Shown: in pieces, positions 44,884 to 54,012 of the stretch
How the letters are laid out: each line of letters begins with the position of its first letter
How positions within the stretch are numbered: position 1 is the stretch's first letter
Source: an uncultured Alistipes sp.
GTDB lineage: Bacteria > Bacteroidota > Bacteroidia > Bacteroidales > Rikenellaceae
Length of the DNA: 64,000 bases
Assembly: GCA_947629705.1 (NCBI GenBank)
Contig: CANREN010000005.1
Coordinates: 1-64,000 of the forward strand
Direction: 5' to 3'
Translations under genes and position numbers: made by a program
Notes under the pieces: model-generated
What the model saw: only the letters and a program-made list of their open reading frames with translations
Database searches by the model: none
What the model was told of the DNA's origin: nothing

Positions 44884-45912
44884 ATGGACAGCATGCAACA
44901 GGATGCCATAAAACCCATCGCCGCACCCGTCGCACGGGAGTTGCTGAAAGCCGAGTTGACCCCCGACCGGCGCGTTCGTGCGACGAACAAGGCCGCCAAC
45001 GAAATCTATATCTTTTCGGCGGCCGATTGTCCTGCCCTGATGCGCGAAGTCGGGCGGTTGCGCGAGGAGGCGTTCCGTTATGCCGGCGGCGGCACGGGCC
45101 GCGAGGTCGACATCGATGCCGAAGATTTAGCCGAGGACGGTTATTTCCAGTTGATCGTGTGGGATCCCGATGCCGAGGAGATCGTCGGCGGCTATCGCTT
45201 TATCGTCTGCACGACCGAGTATCCGAAACATCTCTCGACGGAGCACTATTTCCGCTTCAGCGACCGGTTCCGCCGGAAATACCTTCCGTGCACCATCGAA
45301 TTAGGCCGTTCGTTCGTGCAGCATGCCTACCAGCGGCGCCGGAATCCCAAGAGCATCTATGCGCTCGATAATCTGTGGGACGGCTTGGGGGCCTTGGTGG
45401 TGCTCAACCCCAAAGCGAAGTATCTTTTCGGCAAGGTTACGATGTACACCACCTACAAGGCCGTGGCACGCAATGCGTTGATCTGGTTTCTGCGCCGCTA
45501 TTTCCCCGATCGCGAACGGTTGGTCGAGGGCATCCATCCGCTGACGCTGGATTTGGACGATCCCTACTACGAGCGGCTTTTCTGCGGCGGCAGCTACATG
45601 GAAAACTATCGGATTTTGATTCAGAAGGTGCGCGAGTTCGATGAGAATATTCCGCCGCTCATCCATGCCTACATGAATCTTTCGCCGTCGATGCGGGTTT
45701 TCGATACGGTTTCGAATCCCGATTTCGGCGATGTCGAGGAGACGGGCATCCTGCTGACGATCGCGGACATCTATCCCGAGAAACGGATGCGCTACACGCG
45801 CTGGAAGGGCTGGCGGGCCAATCTGAAACATCGCCGCGAGGAGTTTTCGGAGCGGTTGCGGGCCCATTTGGAGGGGTTGAAAAGCCCGTTCAAACGCGAC
45901 TTGCACGACTGA
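44884..45912 (+). CDS. N-acyltransferase, GlsB-like
   Basis: A 342-residue member of the OlsB/haemolysin-like GNAT family. The AHL-synthase-like core is visible (REEAFRYAGGGTGREVDIDAED; IVGGYRFIVCTTEY; CTIELGRSFVQHAYQRRR), cut where long. Members transfer a 3-hydroxyacyl chain from ACP to the amino group of ornithine or glycine. The start at 44884 (MDSM) is used; ATG 9 bp later is equally possible. Partner of the upstream O-acyltransferase. Confidence 0.85.
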   Translation: MDSMQQDAIKPIAAPVARELLKAELTPDRRVRATNKAANEIYIFSAADCPALMREVGRLREEAFRYAGGGTGREVDIDAEDLAEDGYFQLIVWDPDAEEIVGGYRFIVCTTEYPKHLSTEHYFRFSDRFRRKYLPCTIELGRSFVQHAYQRRRNPKSIYALDNLWDGLGALVVLNPKAKYLFGKVTMYTTYKAVARNALIWFLRRYFPDRERLVEGIHPLTLDLDDPYYERLFCGGSYMENYRILIQKVREFDENIPPLIHAYMNLSPSMRVFDTVSNPDFGDVEETGILLTIADIYPEKRMRYTRWKGWRANLKHRREEFSERLRAHLEGLKSPFKRDLHD

Positions 45913-45966
45913 CTCTCCGAAAGGCTCGGTTTTTGTTTCGACCGAAGGCAGAAAACATCCGGAACT

Positions 45967-46416
45967 ATGAAAAAATCGTGGAAATGGAGGACGCTGCTCC
46001 TCCTCGTCGGGGTATGGACGGCCGTCGGGCCGCTTTCGGCCCAAGTGCGTTTCGAAACGGTTTCGACCGATTCCGTGCGCCGGCTGGCGCAACAACAGCA
46101 AAAATTGCTCTTCATCGACCTCTATGCCGACTGGTGTCCGCCGTGTCGCGCGATGGAGCGCCAGGTCTTTTCGCGAAAAGAGGTGGGCGACTTCATGGCG
46201 AGCCGTTTCGTGGCCGCAAAGTACAATGTCGACCGGACGACGGGCCGCGAATTGCTGGGCGAATACGGCAGGGGTTCGATTCCGCTCTACCTGATCTTCG
46301 ATACCGACGGCGATTTGTGGGGCCGTATCGAGGGGGCCGCGCCCGCCGAGGAGTTCATGGACAATCTGCGGACGGTGCTCGACCGCTATGACAAGGAGAA
46401 AAAGAGGCGTCCTTGA
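45967..46416 (+). CDS. Secreted thioredoxin-fold protein
   Basis: A 149-residue protein with a Sec signal (about 1-25, LLLLVGVWTAVGPLSAQ) and a thioredoxin fold with CxxC in LYADWCPPCRAMERQVF and cis-Pro in GSIPLYLIF. The DUF255/thioredoxin_7-type layout suggests a periplasmic thiol-disulphide role. It lies 54 bp after the GlsB-like gene; shared transcription is possible. Ends 13 bp from convergent rsmG. Confidence 0.9.
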   Translation: MKKSWKWRTLLLLVGVWTAVGPLSAQVRFETVSTDSVRRLAQQQQKLLFIDLYADWCPPCRAMERQVFSRKEVGDFMASRFVAAKYNVDRTTGRELLGEYGRGSIPLYLIFDTDGDLWGRIEGAAPAEEFMDNLRTVLDRYDKEKKRRP

Positions 46417-46429
46417 TTCACCGGCCGAT

Positions 46430-47050
46430 TTATCGCGGCGTGTAGACCACCTGCTTCGTCTCGAAGAAAGGTTCGCTGAAAAAATCCGAAATGGCGTAAC
46501 GTTCCCATTTTTTGTTCGTTGCGGCTAATTCTTCCGTCAGGTCGCCGCCCTTCAGATAGAGAATGCCGTTGGGCAGCGTGCCGCGTTGTCCGCGTTCGAT
46601 TTTGTCCCAGACCCATCGCACGAACTCGGGCATCGCCGTTACGGCCCGCGAAACCGCATAATCGTAACGCTCCGTGAGCGTCTCGGCCCGCAGCGATCGC
46701 GGGTCGATGTTTTTCAGCCCCAATGCCGACGCAACCCCTTCGACCACCGTGATCTTTTTGCGGATGGAGTCGACGGCCGTGAAATGCGTCTCCGGAAAGA
46801 GGATCGCCAACGGAACGGAGGGGAATCCGCCGCCGCATCCGACATCGAGAATCCGGGCTCCGGACTCGAATGCGCACACCTTGGCGATCGCTAGCGAATG
46901 CAGCACGTGGCGCAGGTAGAGTTGCTCGAAATCCTTGCGCGACACGACGTTGATTTTGGCGTTCCAGTCGGCATAGAGGTCGTAGAGCGCCGCGAAACGC
47001 TCTTTTTGCAACGGAGTCAGCCCGGGAAAGTATTTTATGAGGAGCTCCAT
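46430..47050 (-). CDS. rsmG: 16S rRNA (guanine527-N7)-methyltransferase
   Basis: RsmG (GidB) methylates G527 of 16S rRNA. The 206-residue protein has NVVSRKDFEQLYLRHVLHSL, the SAM-binding DVGCGGGFPSVPLAILFP, and VSRAVTAMPEFVRWV. Third gene of the glycosyltransferase-sigma-rsmG unit, 37 bp after the sigma factor gene. Confidence 0.97.
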   Translation of the reverse strand: MELLIKYFPGLTPLQKERFAALYDLYADWNAKINVVSRKDFEQLYLRHVLHSLAIAKVCAFESGARILDVGCGGGFPSVPLAILFPETHFTAVDSIRKKITVVEGVASALGLKNIDPRSLRAETLTERYDYAVSRAVTAMPEFVRWVWDKIERGQRGTLPNGILYLKGGDLTEELAATNKKWERYAISDFFSEPFFETKQVVYTPR

Positions 47051-47087
47051 GATCGATCAGGCCATTTTATACGGCAATCGCCTCGCC

Positions 47088-47645
47088 TTATTTTTCGTTC
47101 TGAATGAAACGGCACATCTGTTCGCGGGCCCGATGGATCTGGGTCTTCACGGTTCCCAGCGGCAGGGCTAATTTCGCGGCGATCTCCTCGTAGGAGAGTT
47201 CCTCGAAGAAACGCAGCCGGATCAGCTGCCGGTAGCGCGGGGAAAGCCGTTCGAGACAGCTTTCGATCTGGGTGCACTGCTGCCGGTTGATGATGCTCTC
47301 CTCGGGGGTCGGGGCCAGCGAAGCCGGCGCCATGAACCGTTCGTCGATGGAGAGCCCCTCCTGCCGCCGCCGGACGAAGTCGATGAACGTGTTGCGGGCG
47401 ATGGTGTAGACCCATTGCCCGAAGGTGTAATCGGGGCAGTACCGGTGCAGATTGATATAGACCTTGATGAAGGTCTCCTGCAACAAATCGTCCGCGTCGC
47501 TCGTATGGCCGAGCCGCTGCACGAGCAGACGGCGTATGGCATCGCGGTAACGGTCGAACAGGTATTCGAATGCGGTGCCGTCGCCCGCGAGCACCAATTC
47601 GACCAACCGGCGGTCGTCGGCTACGATATAGTCGGCTATCTCCAT
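47088..47645 (-). CDS. ECF-type RNA polymerase sigma factor
   Basis: A 185-residue sigma-70 family protein with region 2 (GTAFEYLFDRYRDAIRRLL; DADDLLQETFIKVYINLHRY; GQWVYTIARNTFIDFVRR) and region 4 (LSPRYRQLIRLRFFEELSYE; LGTVKTQIHRARE). The start at 47645 overlaps the glycosyltransferase 3' end by 10 bp. No anti-sigma factor gene follows, unusual for ECF factors of the RpoE type, so control is probably transcriptional. Confidence 0.93.
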   Translation of the reverse strand: MEIADYIVADDRRLVELVLAGDGTAFEYLFDRYRDAIRRLLVQRLGHTSDADDLLQETFIKVYINLHRYCPDYTFGQWVYTIARNTFIDFVRRRQEGLSIDERFMAPASLAPTPEESIINRQQCTQIESCLERLSPRYRQLIRLRFFEELSYEEIAAKLALPLGTVKTQIHRAREQMCRFIQNEK

Positions 47646-48790
47646 ACCCGAACGTCTTTGCGTAGGAGTGCGAGTGCGAGCAGGAACGAGCAGCAGGGGC
47701 TGAACAGGTCGTAGAGGAAATAGCCGAGCAGCAAGCCGGGTTCGCCGAGCCGTTTGGCAATGCGGCGCACCTCGACGAGCACCGTTGCGAACCGCAGGAG
47801 CAGCAGCACGGCAGCGGCGATTTTGAATTCGAACGGCATGACGGCCAGCGCGCAGATTGCGGAAACGAAAAACAATACGCGCGAACCGACCTCCCAGTGC
47901 AGGTAATTCTTGATATCCTGCGGATAGAATTGTTCGGCCGAACCGAAATAACGCAACCGGTCGAACCACCAGCCGAGGCCGCCCCATATCTTTTCGCGCA
48001 TCGTAGCGCGCGGGGTCAGCACGATGCTCACGTTGTCGGGGGTCATGACCTGCTGCATGAACAGGTCGTCTTCGCCGATATTCATGTTGAGATGCCCGAA
48101 TCCGTTGGCTGCGAAGTAGATTGTTTTGGTGAAACCGAGGTTGTGCAGCGTGCCGCGATAGGGGCGCGCCGCGATGGCGCGGGCGATCGGCGGCACGGCG
48201 TGCATCATCCGCCACGTCCGCATAAAGCTGTTTTTCAGCCCTTTTTCGCGTTCCATGCCGCAATATCCCACCACGATGTCGCCGCGCAGGAATCCCTTGG
48301 CCATGAACGACAGCCAGCGATCCGAGGTCGGGTAGGCGTCGGTCGAGGTGAAGATCATGCATTCGTAATGGGCCGATTTGATGCCGACGTTGAGGGCCAT
48401 CTTGCGGGAGATGGGGAATCGCGGGTCGAGCAGGATTTTCGACGTATAGATTTGCGGAAACGACTTTTTCAGGCGAAGCAGATCTTCGTAGAAATCGTTG
48501 TCCTGCCCCACGTAGATGATGATCACCTCATAGGCGGGGTAGTTTTGGGCGAGCAGCAGGGGCAGCCGCTCCTCGACGAACGTATATTCTTCGGCGAACA
48601 TCGGCACGATGACCGATACGGGCGGTTCCTTTTCGCGGACGGGGGTGCGGCGGTTGTTTTTGTAACCGGAGATGCGTCCGAACGAGAAGATATAATAATA
48701 GAGCTGTACGCAGAGCAGCAACAACAGGATTCCCGCCAGAGCGGCACCCTCCCAACCGTAACACGACAGAAACGTATCGAATAGTTGCAT
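47636..48790 (-). CDS. Membrane glycosyltransferase, family 2
   Basis: A 384-residue GT2 enzyme from the ATG at 48790; the upstream in-frame codons belong to the promoter repeat. One N-terminal membrane helix (about 12-36), a GT-A domain (PPVSVIVPMFAEEYTFVEE; DDxD-like STDAYPTSD; NIGEDDLFMQQ) and two or three C-terminal helices (about 300-380). The topology is that of polysaccharide-synthesising GT2 enzymes. Acceptor and sugar unknown. First gene of the operon driven by the repeat at 48807-48892. Confidence 0.9.
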   Translation of the reverse strand: MQLFDTFLSCYGWEGAALAGILLLLLCVQLYYYIFSFGRISGYKNNRRTPVREKEPPVSVIVPMFAEEYTFVEERLPLLLAQNYPAYEVIIIYVGQDNDFYEDLLRLKKSFPQIYTSKILLDPRFPISRKMALNVGIKSAHYECMIFTSTDAYPTSDRWLSFMAKGFLRGDIVVGYCGMEREKGLKNSFMRTWRMMHAVPPIARAIAARPYRGTLHNLGFTKTIYFAANGFGHLNMNIGEDDLFMQQVMTPDNVSIVLTPRATMREKIWGGLGWWFDRLRYFGSAEQFYPQDIKNYLHWEVGSRVLFFVSAICALAVMPFEFKIAAAVLLLLRFATVLVEVRRIAKRLGEPGLLLGYFLYDLFSPCCSFLLALALLRKDVRVWR

Positions 48791-48806
48791 GGCAATAAAA
48801 TATCCG

Positions 48807-48892
48807 CAAAGATACGAATAAGCGAGGGCAAATGCAAGTTTACTTGCATTTTGCCGAGGCGCCATATCTTCGGCGAAGCCAAAGATACAGAA
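48807..48892 (-). repeat. Promoter-linked repeat family 1, full copy (GT2-sigma-rsmG)
   Basis: Minus-strand order: distal TATCTTTG (48880-48887) in hairpin 1 (48865-48887: TATCTTTGGC, loop TTC, GCCGAAGATA); spacer with CGCCTC; hairpin 2 (48827-48855: GGCAAAATGCAAGT, loop AA, ACTTGCATTTGCC); CTCGCTTATTCG; proximal TATCTTTG (48807-48814), 17 bp before the start. Confidence 0.9.
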
Positions 48893-48940
48893 AGCGTGAA
48901 TACACCTGCCAATTCGATTCGGGGATAGAGCCGTATGGGG

Positions 48941-50638
48941 CTATTTGAAAAAATAACTTTTTTGACGGCGTTTTTCCTCCTGCGTGCGGGCCACGTAGAC
49001 CCGTTCATGCGTATAGGGATTCTCGCCCGTATAGAACATTACGGACGAAAGGGTCATCGGCGTCGGGGTCAGATCCTGTACCTGTTCCAACGTGAAGTGC
49101 AGCCGTCCGAGCACCTTCTCCGACAGAGCCCGCATCTCCCGCTCCGTGCACCCGGGATGCGACGAAATGAAATAGGGAATCAACTGATAGGGCAGCCCCT
49201 CGCGCCGGCAAATGCGCTGGAAATCGGCATTCAGCTGCTCGAACAGCGCGAACGGCGGTTTGCGCATCAAGCGCAGTACCGACGCCTCGGTATGCTCGGG
49301 AGCGACTTTCAACCGGCCGGAGGTGTGGTATTTGAGCACCGTTTCGAGGTAAGGCTTGCCGTCGAACAGGTCGTAACGGATGCCGCTGCCGATGAAGGCC
49401 TTCTTGATCCCCTTGACCGCACGGATCTTCTCGTAGAGCTTCAACAGCGGGCTGTGGTCGTTGTCGAGATTGGGGCATCGGGAGGGATGCAGGCACGACG
49501 GCCGACGGCAGCGGCTGCACAGCGTCGTGTCGCGTCCGCCCATCCGATACATGTTGGCCGACGGCGCCCCGATATCCGACAGATAGCCTTTGAATCCGGG
49601 CATCCGCACGATGCGCTCCACCTCGGCGAGGATCGACCGCTCGCTGCGCGAGTGGATGAATTTGCCCTGATGCGCCGAAATGGTGCAGAATGAACACCCG
49701 CCGAAACATCCGCGATGAATGTTGACCGAAAACTTGATCATCTCCCAAGCCGGAATAGCCCCCTTGTTGCGATAACGCGGATGCGGCGCCCGCTCGTAGG
49801 GCAGATCGAACGAATGGTCGAGCTCCTCGGTCGTGGGTGTCGCATGGGGCGGCGTAACGACGACGAACCGGTCGCCGACGGCCTCGACGATCGTCGCATC
49901 GGGCGCCATCAGATTGCTTTGGGTCTCGATCTCGACGAAATTTTCGCCGAAAGCCCGTCGATCTGCCTGACATTGCTCGAAACTGTGCAGGCGGATGGTT
50001 TTCTCCGGGTCGAGCCGGTCGACATACGCCCGGTCGGCCAGGAACGCCACCTGCCGGATACGGCGCAACAGCTTGGCATTGTATCCGTTGCGCATGGCGC
50101 GCGCCACCTCTTGGATGACCCCTTCGCCCATGCCGTAGATCAACAGGTCGGCCCCCGAAGTCGCAAGCACCGACGGATGCAGCGAGTCGCTCCAATAATC
50201 GTAATGGGTCAGCCGCCGCAACGACGCCTCGATGCCTCCGATGACGACGGGAACGTGTGGGAACAACCGTTTGAGAATCTGCGTATAGACCGTTACGGCG
50301 CGGTCGGGGCGGAACCCCGCCTTGCCGCCGGGCGTATAGGCATCGTCGTGCCGCAGGCGCAGGTTGGCGGTGTAATGGTTGACCATCGAATCCATCGCAC
50401 CGGCCGAAACGCCGAAGAAAAGCCGCGGCGTGCCCAATTTGGTGAAGTCGCGCAGGTCGTCGCGCCAGTTGGGCTGCGGCACGACGGCCACGCGATACCC
50501 CTCGGCTTCGAGCAGACGCCCGATGACGGCAGCGCCGAACGCAGGATGGTCGATATAGGCGTCGCCCGTGAAGAGGATGACGTCCAACTGTTCCCATCCG
50601 CGTTCGCGGACCTCCTTTATGCCGGTCGGCAAAAACAT
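48941..50638 (-). CDS. YgiQ family radical SAM protein
   Basis: A 565-residue protein. N-terminal half has a B12-binding-like fold (DVILFTGDAYIDHPAFGAA) and the UPF0313 domain; the radical SAM cluster is CFGGCSFCTISAHQG near residue 305. A C-terminal DUF3362-type segment ends the protein, here shorter than in E. coli YgiQ (about 700). Function of the family is unproven. Leader TACCAGTTAATAAAG abuts the ATG. Confidence 0.93.
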   Translation of the reverse strand: MFLPTGIKEVRERGWEQLDVILFTGDAYIDHPAFGAAVIGRLLEAEGYRVAVVPQPNWRDDLRDFTKLGTPRLFFGVSAGAMDSMVNHYTANLRLRHDDAYTPGGKAGFRPDRAVTVYTQILKRLFPHVPVVIGGIEASLRRLTHYDYWSDSLHPSVLATSGADLLIYGMGEGVIQEVARAMRNGYNAKLLRRIRQVAFLADRAYVDRLDPEKTIRLHSFEQCQADRRAFGENFVEIETQSNLMAPDATIVEAVGDRFVVVTPPHATPTTEELDHSFDLPYERAPHPRYRNKGAIPAWEMIKFSVNIHRGCFGGCSFCTISAHQGKFIHSRSERSILAEVERIVRMPGFKGYLSDIGAPSANMYRMGGRDTTLCSRCRRPSCLHPSRCPNLDNDHSPLLKLYEKIRAVKGIKKAFIGSGIRYDLFDGKPYLETVLKYHTSGRLKVAPEHTEASVLRLMRKPPFALFEQLNADFQRICRREGLPYQLIPYFISSHPGCTEREMRALSEKVLGRLHFTLEQVQDLTPTPMTLSSVMFYTGENPYTHERVYVARTQEEKRRQKSYFFK

Positions 50639-50754
50639 CTTTATTAACTGGTAAGGATCAGTATGTTATATTGGCGGGACTGACCGTCTTTGCTCTTTTG
50701 GCAGCCCGTTCATACGGGTCGGCAGCGAAGCAAGTCTCGTATAAGCACAGCCCA

Positions 50755-50790
50755 GGCTCCTCCGCATAGGGAACCGCCTTCAAAAGCGGC
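50755..50790 (-). repeat. Repeat family 2, copy C
   Basis: Minus strand CCGCTTTTGAAGGCGG then TTCCCTATGCGGAGGAGCC. Lies between the rluD stop and ygiQ, 11 bp after rluD. Confidence 0.75.
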
Positions 50791-50800
50791 TCCGTCCCGC

Positions 50801-51919
50801 TTACAACGCTTGCACCGCCGATGAAGCGGTGTACCGCTCCCACTTGGCTAATAACTCCTTGAAATCGGCGGGCAGCTCGCTTTCGAACAGCACCTGCTCG
50901 TGGGTCGTCGGATGCTCGAAACCCAGCAGCCGGGCATGCAGCGCATGACGCGGCATCGCCGCGAAGCAGTTTTCGATAAACTGCCGGTATTTCGAGAAGG
51001 TCGTACCTTTCAGAATGCGGTCGCCGCCGTAGCGTTCGTCGTTGAACAACGGGTGGCCGATCCACGCCATGTGGACGCGGATCTGGTGCGTGCGGCCGGT
51101 CTCCAACCGACACTCCACGAGCGTTACATAACCGAAACGCCGCAGCACCTTCCAATGGGTTACGGCCCATTTCCCCTCCGAACCGTCGGCGAAAACGTAC
51201 ATTTTCTGCCGATCCTTGGGGCTGCGGCCGATATTTCCGGTGATGGTGCCCTCGTCCTCCTCGAAATTGCCCCACACCAACGCCACGTAGCGCCGCTGGA
51301 TGGAGTGGTCGAAAAACTGCCTGCCCAAACGGGCCAGCGCCTGTTCGTTCTTGGCCATCACCAACAGGCCCGACGTATTCTTGTCGATGCGGTGCACGAG
51401 CCCTGCCCGCGTATTGCCCTCGCTGTACATCGGCAGGCTGCGCAGATGCCACGACATGGCGTTGACCAGCGTGCCGCTTCGGTTGCCGACTCCCGGATGC
51501 ACCACCATGCCGGCCGGTTTGTCGACCAACACAATGTCCTCGTCCTCGTAGGGGATCACGAGCGGAATCTCCTCGGGCACGATCTCGTACTCGCGCCTGG
51601 GATAGGGCAGCACGATCTGAATCCGGTCGAACGGTTTTACGCGATAGCTGGACTTCGCTGCCGACCCGTTTACCAGAATGTTGCCGCTGTCGGCCGCCGC
51701 CTGAATGCGATTGCGCGAGCAGTGCGTCATGTGAGCCGTCAGGAACTTGTCGAGCCGCAGCAGCGACTGCCCCTTGTCGGCCGTAATCGCGAAGTGCTCG
51801 TAAAGCCCCGCGGCTTCATCGTCCTCGTCGCTCGCCGCACCCGCTTCGATTTCGGCCTCCTCGGGCAGAAGCTCATCGGCCGATCCGGCCTCCGGCCTGT
51901 TGCGCATCCCGTCCATCAA
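50801..51919 (-). CDS. rluD: RluD-family 23S rRNA pseudouridine synthase
   Basis: A 372-residue pseudouridine synthase (RluA/RluC/RluD family; RluD is the commonest assignment for this context). An acidic N-terminal extension (about 1-45) precedes an S4 RNA-binding domain (LRLDKFLTAHMTHCSRNRIQ) and the catalytic domain with HRIDKNTSGLLVMAK, whose Asp is the nucleophile, and RLETGRTHQIRVHMAWIGHP. The start overlaps the PASTA gene stop by 4 bp. Confidence 0.92.
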   Translation of the reverse strand: MMDGMRNRPEAGSADELLPEEAEIEAGAASDEDDEAAGLYEHFAITADKGQSLLRLDKFLTAHMTHCSRNRIQAAADSGNILVNGSAAKSSYRVKPFDRIQIVLPYPRREYEIVPEEIPLVIPYEDEDIVLVDKPAGMVVHPGVGNRSGTLVNAMSWHLRSLPMYSEGNTRAGLVHRIDKNTSGLLVMAKNEQALARLGRQFFDHSIQRRYVALVWGNFEEDEGTITGNIGRSPKDRQKMYVFADGSEGKWAVTHWKVLRRFGYVTLVECRLETGRTHQIRVHMAWIGHPLFNDERYGGDRILKGTTFSKYRQFIENCFAAMPRHALHARLLGFEHPTTHEQVLFESELPADFKELLAKWERYTASSAVQAL

Positions 51920-52893
51920 TCGAAAAAACCTTCGTTATCGCCGCGGAATCCATCCGTTGCCGGTTCCGTCGCGGCATCCACGGCCTCCCGCAATGCCGCG
52001 GCCGCGATCGAATCGGCCCGCTCCTGTTCGGCCTGCAACCGTTCGGCCGCCAAAGCCTTGGCCGCTTTCTCGGCGGCTTTGAAATGTTCTTCGACCTTCT
52101 TCCGGTCGAGCGTCAACCGCAGATCGACCCGCGTACCGAGCGCAGCGGTCTGTTCGGCCGCAGGCGACTGGATATAGACGCCGGCCTCCCGCTGGTTCAA
52201 CAGATCGATCCCCTCGTCGAATCCGATGCGCCCGACATTCAACCCCAACTCCCACAAACGGCTTTTCGCCTGTTTGAGCGAAAAACCGACGAGCATCGGG
52301 ACGACCGCCGTATCGTTCTCGGGTTCGGCCCCCACGTAGAGCGTAATGCCCGAACCGATGCCCGCCTCGATTTTCGAATTTTCCGACACCTGTTTCCCTC
52401 CGCAGAACTCCTCCAGCACATAATTGGTGGCGATATCGGGACGATAGATCAATTCGGCGATCTCCAATCCGGCGATCTCCAACATGTTTTTGGCCTGCCG
52501 CAGCGACCGGCCGGCAACGTAGGGAACGGGTACTGTTTTTTCGCGGAACGAATTGATGGTCAAATAGATCGTTCGATCCGGCTTGACCTCGACGCCCCTT
52601 TCGGGCAGCTGGTCGAGCACGACGCCGCTTTCGTAGGTCGGCACGAACAGCGAATCGTTGACGGAAAGCCGCAGCTGGTTTTTATGTGCGACCCGTTCGG
52701 CTTCGTCGAGCCGCAGTCCCGTGAAGTCGGGCACCCGGCGTCGGGCGCCGTGCCGCGTACCTATCTGCATGACGAGATGGGCGGCCACGGCCATGATGAG
52801 GAGGGCGATGACGATCAGAACGATATTCCACAGCAGCGGATACTGCTGTCTGTATCGTTCGAGGAGGGTTCGGGAGGTTTGTTTCACGGACAT
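51916..52893 (-). CDS. PASTA domain membrane protein
   Basis: A 325-residue bitopic protein: cytoplasmic 1-18, membrane helix about 20-43 (LLWNIVLIVIALLIMAVAAH), three periplasmic PASTA domains (about 52-118, 118-190, 195-262; each starting VPDFTGLRLDEAERVA, VPYVAGRSLRQAKNML, VPMLVGFSLKQAKSRL) and an Ala/Glu-rich tail. PASTA domains bind peptidoglycan fragments. No kinase domain is attached, unlike PknB-type proteins. Follows lptG by 9 bp. Confidence 0.92.
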   Translation of the reverse strand: MSVKQTSRTLLERYRQQYPLLWNIVLIVIALLIMAVAAHLVMQIGTRHGARRRVPDFTGLRLDEAERVAHKNQLRLSVNDSLFVPTYESGVVLDQLPERGVEVKPDRTIYLTINSFREKTVPVPYVAGRSLRQAKNMLEIAGLEIAELIYRPDIATNYVLEEFCGGKQVSENSKIEAGIGSGITLYVGAEPENDTAVVPMLVGFSLKQAKSRLWELGLNVGRIGFDEGIDLLNQREAGVYIQSPAAEQTAALGTRVDLRLTLDRKKVEEHFKAAEKAAKALAAERLQAEQERADSIAAAALREAVDAATEPATDGFRGDNEGFFD

Positions 52894-52902
52894 AACGACG
52901 GG

Positions 52903-54006
52903 TTATTTGGGTGCCTTGCGGTAGAGGTACACGGCAATGCACAGATAGATGATATTCGGGAGCCACACGGCGAACCACGGCGGGAGGGCGCCGTTCTTGG
53001 CGAACTCGGTGAAGAAACGGTTGAACAGAATGTAGGAGAAACAGAGCGTGATGCCGATGCCGATATGCAGACCGGTACCGCCCCGCACCTTGCGCGAGGA
53101 GAGCGACACGCCGATCAGCGTCAGGATGAAGGTCGAAAGCGGATAGGCGAAACGCGAATGCCGTTCGACCTCGATGATGCCGAGCTCGTCGGAGCCTTTT
53201 GCGCGCTGCTGGGTCAGAAAGGCGTTGAGCTCCGCGATATTCATCGTCAGGATCAGTTCGCTGATACGGCCTAATTCGGTCGCCTCCAAATTGATCAGGG
53301 TATCGAGGTTGCGGTGTTGCGAGAAGCTCTCCATGCCCGTCGAATCGAACATTCGCTGCGTATAGCGCAGGGCCGTCCACCGTTTGGTTTCGGGATCGAA
53401 ATGCACGTCGGCCGCCTCCAACGAATGGGTCATCGTCCCGTCGTCGTAATGCTCCAGTGCGAAGAACGAAGCCTGCCGGTTCTGCTCGCTGTATCCGCGG
53501 ATATAGGCGAACGTTCCGGGGTCGATCTGGCGATAGATGTGCCGGTCGTAGGCGCCGTTGGTGCGGCGTTTGATGTACTGCTGCTCGAATCGGACGATGT
53601 GCTGCTGCGAAATGGGGATCAGCCAGAGGCTCAACACCAGCGACAGTCCGGCGATGATGACCGCCCCGAGAAAGTAGGGCCACATGAGCCGCCGGAACGA
53701 CATGCCGCCCGAAAGCATGGCGATGATTTCGGTCTGATAGGCCATCTTCGAGGTGAAGAAGATGCAGGCGATGAAGGTGAACAGACCGCTGAACTGGTTG
53801 ATGAAAAAAGGGATGAAATTCAGGTAGTAATCGAAGACGATCGCCTTGAACGGGGCTTTGAGCTCGGTGAAGTCGTCGATCTTCTCCACGTAGTCGAACG
53901 TTACCACGATGACGATGATCATGGCGATGGCGAAAAAGTAGGTCGACAGGAACTTTCCCAGTATGTAGCGGTCCAGAATTTTGAACCCGGGCGATTGCAG
54001 TTTCAT
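52903..54006 (-). CDS. LptF/LptG family permease
   Basis: A 367-residue protein with membrane helices at both ends (three near the N-terminus, about 12-110; three near the C-terminus, about 275-360) and a periplasmic beta-jellyroll between them, the YjgP/YjgQ (LptF/LptG) layout of the lipopolysaccharide exporter. LDRYILGKFLSTYFFA is the typical start. Only one such gene is here; the partner must lie elsewhere. The ATG at 54006 is 6 bp from a TATCTTTG box, so translation is probably leaderless. Confidence 0.92.
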   Translation of the reverse strand: MKLQSPGFKILDRYILGKFLSTYFFAIAMIIVIVVTFDYVEKIDDFTELKAPFKAIVFDYYLNFIPFFINQFSGLFTFIACIFFTSKMAYQTEIIAMLSGGMSFRRLMWPYFLGAVIIAGLSLVLSLWLIPISQQHIVRFEQQYIKRRTNGAYDRHIYRQIDPGTFAYIRGYSEQNRQASFFALEHYDDGTMTHSLEAADVHFDPETKRWTALRYTQRMFDSTGMESFSQHRNLDTLINLEATELGRISELILTMNIAELNAFLTQQRAKGSDELGIIEVERHSRFAYPLSTFILTLIGVSLSSRKVRGGTGLHIGIGITLCFSYILFNRFFTEFAKNGALPPWFAVWLPNIIYLCIAVYLYRKAPK

Positions 54007-54012
54007 GGTGTG

